Shown: piece by piece, positions 60,749 to 64,000 of the stretch
Layout of the letters: every line of letters starts with the position of its first letter
How positions within the stretch are numbered: the stretch's first letter is position 1
NCBI RefSeq assembly: GCF_012931685.1
Contig: NZ_JABANC010000003.1
Location: 62,001-126,000 of the forward strand
DNA: 64,000 bases
Direction of reading: 5' to 3'
DNA from: Hanstruepera ponticola
GTDB taxonomy: Bacteria; Bacteroidota; Bacteroidia; Flavobacteriales; Flavobacteriaceae
Program-made: the position numbers and the translations under genes
The notes under the pieces: model-generated
What the model saw: only the letters and a program-made list of their open reading frames with translations
The model's database searches: none
Told to the model about the DNA's origin: nothing

Positions 60749-60883
60749 ATGATAAAATTCTTTCATTATCGAAACATAATTTTGCATTTGCAAAATCAAA
60801 GGTCTAGTAGAGTCCTCATGAAAATGGGGATGGTGGAGATAGCCGCTTGCGGAAAGCTCAAAATTAAAATGTGTGAAATATGA
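60749..60883 (+). pseudogene. Remnant beginning like a DUF6090 gene, then unrelated sequence
   Basis: After AGCCC a start ATGATAAAATTCTTTC matches the copies, but homology stops after about six codons. The following open frame (to 60883) has no family sequence and contains the palindrome ATTTTGCATTTGCAAAAT (60779-60796) and CCGCTTGCGG (about 60843-60852). It looks like a breakpoint where other sequence replaced a copy. I do not think it encodes a functional protein. Confidence 0.5.
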
Positions 60884-61145
60884 TTAAGTTTTTTAGACAC
60901 ATTCGTAAATCACTCCTTATAGAAAATATAACAGGCAGGCACCTAAAATATGCCATTGGTGAAATCATCCTTGTTGTAATAGGAATTTTGAAACATCCTA
61001 TGAGAAATTAATAGAAGACTCTTTTTTTTATAATAGTATTTCAATGAAAAGTAGATTAATTAATCAGCAAAGAAAATACTATGAAAATCAGATTTATAAA
61101 ATTGGAGAAATTATTGAGTTTATTAATCTTGAACTGAAAAAATAA
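60880..61145 (+). pseudogene. DUF6090 pseudogene with internal deletion and frameshift
   Basis: The 5' part encodes MIKFFRHIRKSLLIEN, then YAIGEIILVVIGIL, and then runs into a stop at 61009-61011 (43 residues). In another frame, from about 60990, the DNA encodes ETSYEKLIEDSFFYNSIS and continues to a stop at 61143-61145 with NQIYKIGEIIEFINLELKK, which looks like a family C-terminus. Roughly 150 codons of the central region are missing, including the SG/LI block. The join is directly after VIGIL. This is a clear deletion derivative at the array's 3' edge. Confidence 0.8.
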
Positions 61146-61222
61146 TGAACACACAATAAAGAACTGACAAAAAGAATTACAAACGCATAGTTTTTTTGTA
61201 AATTACGTTAAACACAAACACC

Positions 61223-61402
61223 ATGCAAAACATCAGACAACTAGTCATAAGTCAGCTACCACCAGGCACACGCAATCCTGATGACATCAGTCCTATAGAT
61301 ATTTCCAAACCATTCAATATTATAGTATTTATTATACTGCCTATACTTATCATTATCCTGTATCTCATATGGAGAAAACAAAAAAACCGTAATAAAGATT
61401 AA
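61223..61402 (+). CDS. 59-residue single-TM protein
   Basis: A short protein starting MQNIRQLVISQLPPGTRNPD with a polar N-terminal half containing ISPIDISKP. One membrane span (IIVFIILPILIIILYLIW, about 33-50) and a basic tail (RKQKNRNKD) follow. The PIDIS(K)P-then-TM layout is one I recall from short conserved flavobacterial proteins. By the positive-inside rule the N-terminus faces the periplasm. It is separate from the pseudogene upstream. Function is unknown. Confidence 0.62.
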   Translation: MQNIRQLVISQLPPGTRNPDDISPIDISKPFNIIVFIILPILIIILYLIWRKQKNRNKD

Positions 61403-61540
61403 AATATAGTATCACTTATGTTTAGTTCGTTGTGCTCGTATTTATTTAGTTAGTATTTATTAATTTAGGTGATCAAACCACGTCAATAAACCTACAATCC
61501 CGTTGGCATCAACTAAAAATAACCACAAATTCAACATAAA

Positions 61541-62032
61541 ATGAAAAACTTATTATTTCTTTTACTAACAGTATTCCTCATTTCCTGCAACCAGAAAAAC
61601 AATCAACCAGAGGCCAAACTTCCTGTTGTGAACAAAATTGACATAGAAGCCGAATTAGCGGCAATTGAAGAAACTCGGACAGGGTTTCAGTTGGCAATAA
61701 AAGAAAAACGCTACGCCGATTTAAAACAATATGGCACCAAAGACATTATCTCACTAACACCCATTTGCGGAACTTGGGAAGAATACAAGCGTTTACGCAA
61801 TGAACCTGTTGGTTCCTTTAGTTATGATAGTTTGGTAATGAAACCCCAAGAAACTATAATAGTAAGTGACAGTGTCGCTTATGACTTTGGAGTAAGTTCT
61901 GTATATTATACCAACGAACAAGGAGAGCCCGTTGAAATTGAAGATACATTCCTGGCCATACTAAAAAAGGATAAAAACGATGGAAAATGGAAGTTGCATA
62001 GGGAAGTGGCCACAACTAATAAACTAGAATAA
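61541..62032 (+). CDS. NTF2-like (DUF4440-type) lipoprotein
   Basis: A 163-residue lipoprotein (LLFLLLTVFLISCNQKN, Cys about 16). The mature part fits the NTF2/SnoaL cone fold used by DUF4440 proteins: a first helix IEAELAAIEETRTGFQLAIKE (about 34-54), ISLTPICGTWEEYKRLR (about 67-83), then beta strands ending GKWKLHREVATTN. Catalytic residues cannot be assigned. It is 6 bases before the amidohydrolase gene, so the two form an operon and may act on the same small molecule. The leader contains CCGTTGGCATCAAC. Confidence 0.8.
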   Translation: MKNLLFLLLTVFLISCNQKNNQPEAKLPVVNKIDIEAELAAIEETRTGFQLAIKEKRYADLKQYGTKDIISLTPICGTWEEYKRLRNEPVGSFSYDSLVMKPQETIIVSDSVAYDFGVSSVYYTNEQGEPVEIEDTFLAILKKDKNDGKWKLHREVATTNKLE

Positions 62033-62038
62033 TAGCAT

Positions 62039-63058
62039 ATGAAACCTTTCAAAATAATAGGGGTATTATTAATCTTGACTTCCTGTAACTTAAAAAAATC
62101 TGAAAATATACCAAGTGTGGACAATCAGGTTTACACCGGCCCAATAATAGACATGCATATTCATGTAGACAACGAAAATAGTTTACCTCCTGTTGTTCTC
62201 GGTTTATGTCCACCATTTTCAACCTTGATAGAAAGTTTTGATCCTCAAGAAAAGTTTGAAGATGTATGGAATGAAAAATTTGGTAATCCTGATTGTGAAA
62301 ACGCATTAATGTCTCCAAAATCATATGATGGGTATCTAACAGAGCTCGAGAGTCAATTAAAAAAACATAATGTAGTAGCAATAGCAAGCGGCTCTCTAAC
62401 TGATATTACAAATTGGAAATCCAGACTTCCTGAACATATTATTCCAAGCATTGAATTTAGGATAACCAGAGACAGTATTTCTCCAGATCAAATGAAAACC
62501 CTAATTATAGAGAATGATATAAAGGTTATTGGTGAAATTTCAAATCAATATGCAGGAATAGCTCCTAATGACCCTAGAATGTTTCCATACTACAAAGTAG
62601 CCGAAGAATTAGATATTCCAGTGGCAATTCATCTTGGTAGTGGTATTCCAGGCACGCCATACATGGGTTATCCAGATTATAAAGCCAAACTATCAAACCC
62701 ACTTCTACTGGAAGAAGTTTTAAAAAAGTTCCCAAAAATGCGTGTTTCTATAATGCATTATGGAGAACCATTTATTGATGAGTTGATAACCATGCTATAT
62801 CATTACCCACAATTATATGTTGATATCGGTGGCATTCAATGGGCCTATCCAAAAGAATACTTTTATGAATACCATTTAAAGAAAATGGTTTTAGCAGGTT
62901 TTGATAAAAGGATTATGTATGGGTCTGATATGATAATTTGGCCTAAATTAATAGAACATTCAATAGATATTATTAACGAAGCATCATTTCTATCCTATGA
63001 ACAAAAAGCAGATATTTTTTATAATAATGCCGCAAGATTTTTGAGATTAAAAAAATAA
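62039..63058 (+). CDS. Amidohydrolase-family lipoprotein (TIM-barrel)
   Basis: A 339-residue exported metal-dependent hydrolase with a lipoprotein signal (LLILTSCNLKK, Cys about 17). The metal motif DMHIHVD (about 38-44), His in AIHLGSG (about 197), His in SIMHYGEPF (about 238) and Asp in MYGSDMIIW (about 298) give the full amidohydrolase_2 ligand set, so it should be active. This family includes decarboxylases and lactonases; the substrate is unknown. It is operonic with the NTF2-like lipoprotein. Confidence 0.87.
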   Translation: MKPFKIIGVLLILTSCNLKKSENIPSVDNQVYTGPIIDMHIHVDNENSLPPVVLGLCPPFSTLIESFDPQEKFEDVWNEKFGNPDCENALMSPKSYDGYLTELESQLKKHNVVAIASGSLTDITNWKSRLPEHIIPSIEFRITRDSISPDQMKTLIIENDIKVIGEISNQYAGIAPNDPRMFPYYKVAEELDIPVAIHLGSGIPGTPYMGYPDYKAKLSNPLLLEEVLKKFPKMRVSIMHYGEPFIDELITMLYHYPQLYVDIGGIQWAYPKEYFYEYHLKKMVLAGFDKRIMYGSDMIIWPKLIEHSIDIINEASFLSYEQKADIFYNNAARFLRLKK

Positions 63059-63203
63059 CTGTTTACAACATTGCTTATAGGTAATTGCTAGTTCTAGCCT
63101 ATTTACCAAAGCCCTAACGGATTTTCTATTCGGTTTGTATTTGCTAAATTAGTTGCTTAAACGACACAAGCCATATCCAACAACCTTAGGTAACATTAAA
63201 AAA
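63059..63203. repeat. Intergenic imperfect repeat, copy 5
   Basis: The gap holds GTTTACAACATTGCTTATAG at the left, TTGCTAAATTAGTTGC (63141-63156; reverse complement of the AACTAATTTAGCA core) and a CAACAACC end. It has the same arrangement as the other accessory-gene gaps. No gene is visible. Confidence 0.5.
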
Positions 63204-64000
63204 ATGAAGAAACTAAAAAAAGAAAATAACAGAAGAGACTTTCTTAAAAAATGCAGTTTATCAACTGTCCCTTTCTTGATTCCTACGATTGGTTTGAATG
63301 CAATGTCATTTGAAAAAACTAATGATAAGGTACTCACTAAAAATCAATCATCTGTTAACTTCATTTACGATGGATTGGCTTTAGGCCCTACTGAATACCT
63401 GAATAAACTGCAAGAAATAAATAAATCAAAACCAATTGAACCCGACTTTTACGGAGGTGGTGGAACCACGAAATTAATTGAAGAAGAATTTGCAAAAATA
63501 ACTGGTAAAGAAAAAGCCATTTATCTTCCAACTGGCACGATGGCTAATCAATTAGCAATTAAGTTGCTTAATGAAAATAATACTAAAGTTATAGTACCCG
63601 AAAACTCACATATCTATAGAGATGAAGCTGATGCCGCTCAAAGTGTTCATGGTAAAAGACTAATTCCTGTTGGAAAAGGAAAGTCATATTTTGATATAAC
63701 TGATTTGAAAAGTACAATAGACTATACAAATAAAAATGAAGTTTTTAAAAGTGGGTTAGGAACAGTAGTGATTGAAAACCCTGTTAGACGAGCTGACGGA
63801 ACTTTCGTGCCAATAGGCGTAATAAAGGACATTTCAAAATATTGCAAAGAAAATAATTACAAAATGCATTTAGACGGTGCGCGAATTCATATAGCGTCTG
63901 CATTCAGCAATATATCGGTTTCAGAATACGCTTCATATTTTGACACGGTTTATATTTCTCTGTATAAATATTTAAATGCATCTGGTGGAGCAATACTTTG
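63204..64000 (+). CDS. Tat-type exported threonine-aldolase-like PLP enzyme (5' part, cut by window end)
   Basis: The visible 265 residues start MKKLKKENNRRDFLKKCSLS, a twin-arginine signal (N-R-R-D-F-L-K) with a hydrophobic stretch PFLIPTIGLNAM. The fold is PLP aspartate-aminotransferase type I, beta-eliminating lyase/threonine aldolase group. Key blocks are FYGGGGTTKLIEEEFAKITG (about 79-98), PTGTMANQLAI, HIYRDEADAA, VVIENPVRRADGTFVPI and KMHLDGARIHIAS (PLP-binding Asp). SLYKYLNASGGA carries the Lys that would bind PLP. The gene continues past 64000. An exported threonine aldolase is unusual; PLP enzymes folded in the cytosol are natural Tat cargo. Confidence 0.85.
   Translation, partial: MKKLKKENNRRDFLKKCSLSTVPFLIPTIGLNAMSFEKTNDKVLTKNQSSVNFIYDGLALGPTEYLNKLQEINKSKPIEPDFYGGGGTTKLIEEEFAKITGKEKAIYLPTGTMANQLAIKLLNENNTKVIVPENSHIYRDEADAAQSVHGKRLIPVGKGKSYFDITDLKSTIDYTNKNEVFKSGLGTVVIENPVRRADGTFVPIGVIKDISKYCKENNYKMHLDGARIHIASAFSNISVSEYASYFDTVYISLYKYLNASGGAIL

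Noticed and set aside
1-64000. tRNA, rRNA, CRISPR array, IS element or prophage
   Set aside because: No cloverleaf-like gap, regularly spaced repeat-spacer unit, transposase, integrase or phage structural gene was seen in any interval.

Overview
The window is a chromosomal segment of a low-GC bacterium of the phylum Bacteroidota, almost certainly a marine-type member of the Flavobacteriaceae. The evidence is consistent across the window: promoters with the Bacteroidota -7 box TAnnTTTG, a type IX secretion (type B) sorting domain, SusC-like/STN TonB-dependent receptors with carboxypeptidase-regulatory N-termini, and many short-signal lipoproteins. Families typical of flavobacteria also occur (DUF4249, DUF3667, DUF5916, DUF6090, DUF6146, TIGR02757, LIC_10190-type). 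No rRNA, tRNA, CRISPR array, insertion sequence or phage gene was recognised. Genes are tightly packed and often overlap by 1 to 4 bases.

Layout. 1-4.9 kb: octaheme cytochrome/TPR lipoprotein, TrmH-type RNA methyltransferase with an alpha/beta hydrolase, a chemoreceptor-like membrane protein and an exported DinB protein. 4.9-10.5 kb: an accessory stretch of single small exported or lipoprotein genes (including one lone DUF6090 protein) separated by related imperfect-palindrome intergenic repeats, followed by an intradiol-dioxygenase-like lipoprotein. 10.6-19.6 kb: housekeeping block with DUF3667, uvrA, an ECF sigma factor plus a 48-residue companion, nth, bcp, a conserved 485-residue protein and an MBL hydrolase. 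19.6-27.2 kb: a five-gene minus-strand surface-uptake operon (small exported protein, STN-type TonB receptor, two DUF4249 lipoproteins, MG2-like exported protein). 27.3-31.4 kb: esterase, Tic20/DUF4870 protein, a dihydroorotase homologue lacking its HxH metal motif, and a BatA/vWA membrane protein in one overlapping operon. 31.5-36 kb: glycosyltransferase, M61 peptidase and S10 peptidase. 36.2-38.6 kb: a second accessory patch with the same intergenic repeat. 38.6-46.4 kb: TIGR02757, membrane proteins, LolD-type ABC ATPase, DUF5916 and folE. 46.4-50.8 kb: a probable metal (zinc-like) TonB receptor locus and small conserved proteins. 50.9-54.7 kb: serA, serC and a LuxC-type acyl-CoA reductase, divergent from a dicluster ferredoxin.

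54.7-64 kb is the most unusual part. After a large T9SS type B secreted protein and its terminator come five consecutive full-length DUF6090-family genes. They have nearly invariant N-terminal membrane modules and strongly divergent C-terminal domains. Two decayed remnants follow, one a clear internal-deletion pseudogene. One intact copy carries an in-frame 27-bp palindromic insertion in its N-terminal module. The array is followed by a 59-residue membrane protein, an NTF2-like lipoprotein, an amidohydrolase lipoprotein and the 5' part of a Tat-type exported PLP enzyme (threonine-aldolase-like) cut by the window edge.

The best candidates for something undescribed are the tandem DUF6090 array (conserved membrane anchor, variable ectodomain) and the family of intergenic palindromic repeats bounding single-gene accessory units. 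All assignments are from reading the sequence; no database search was run.
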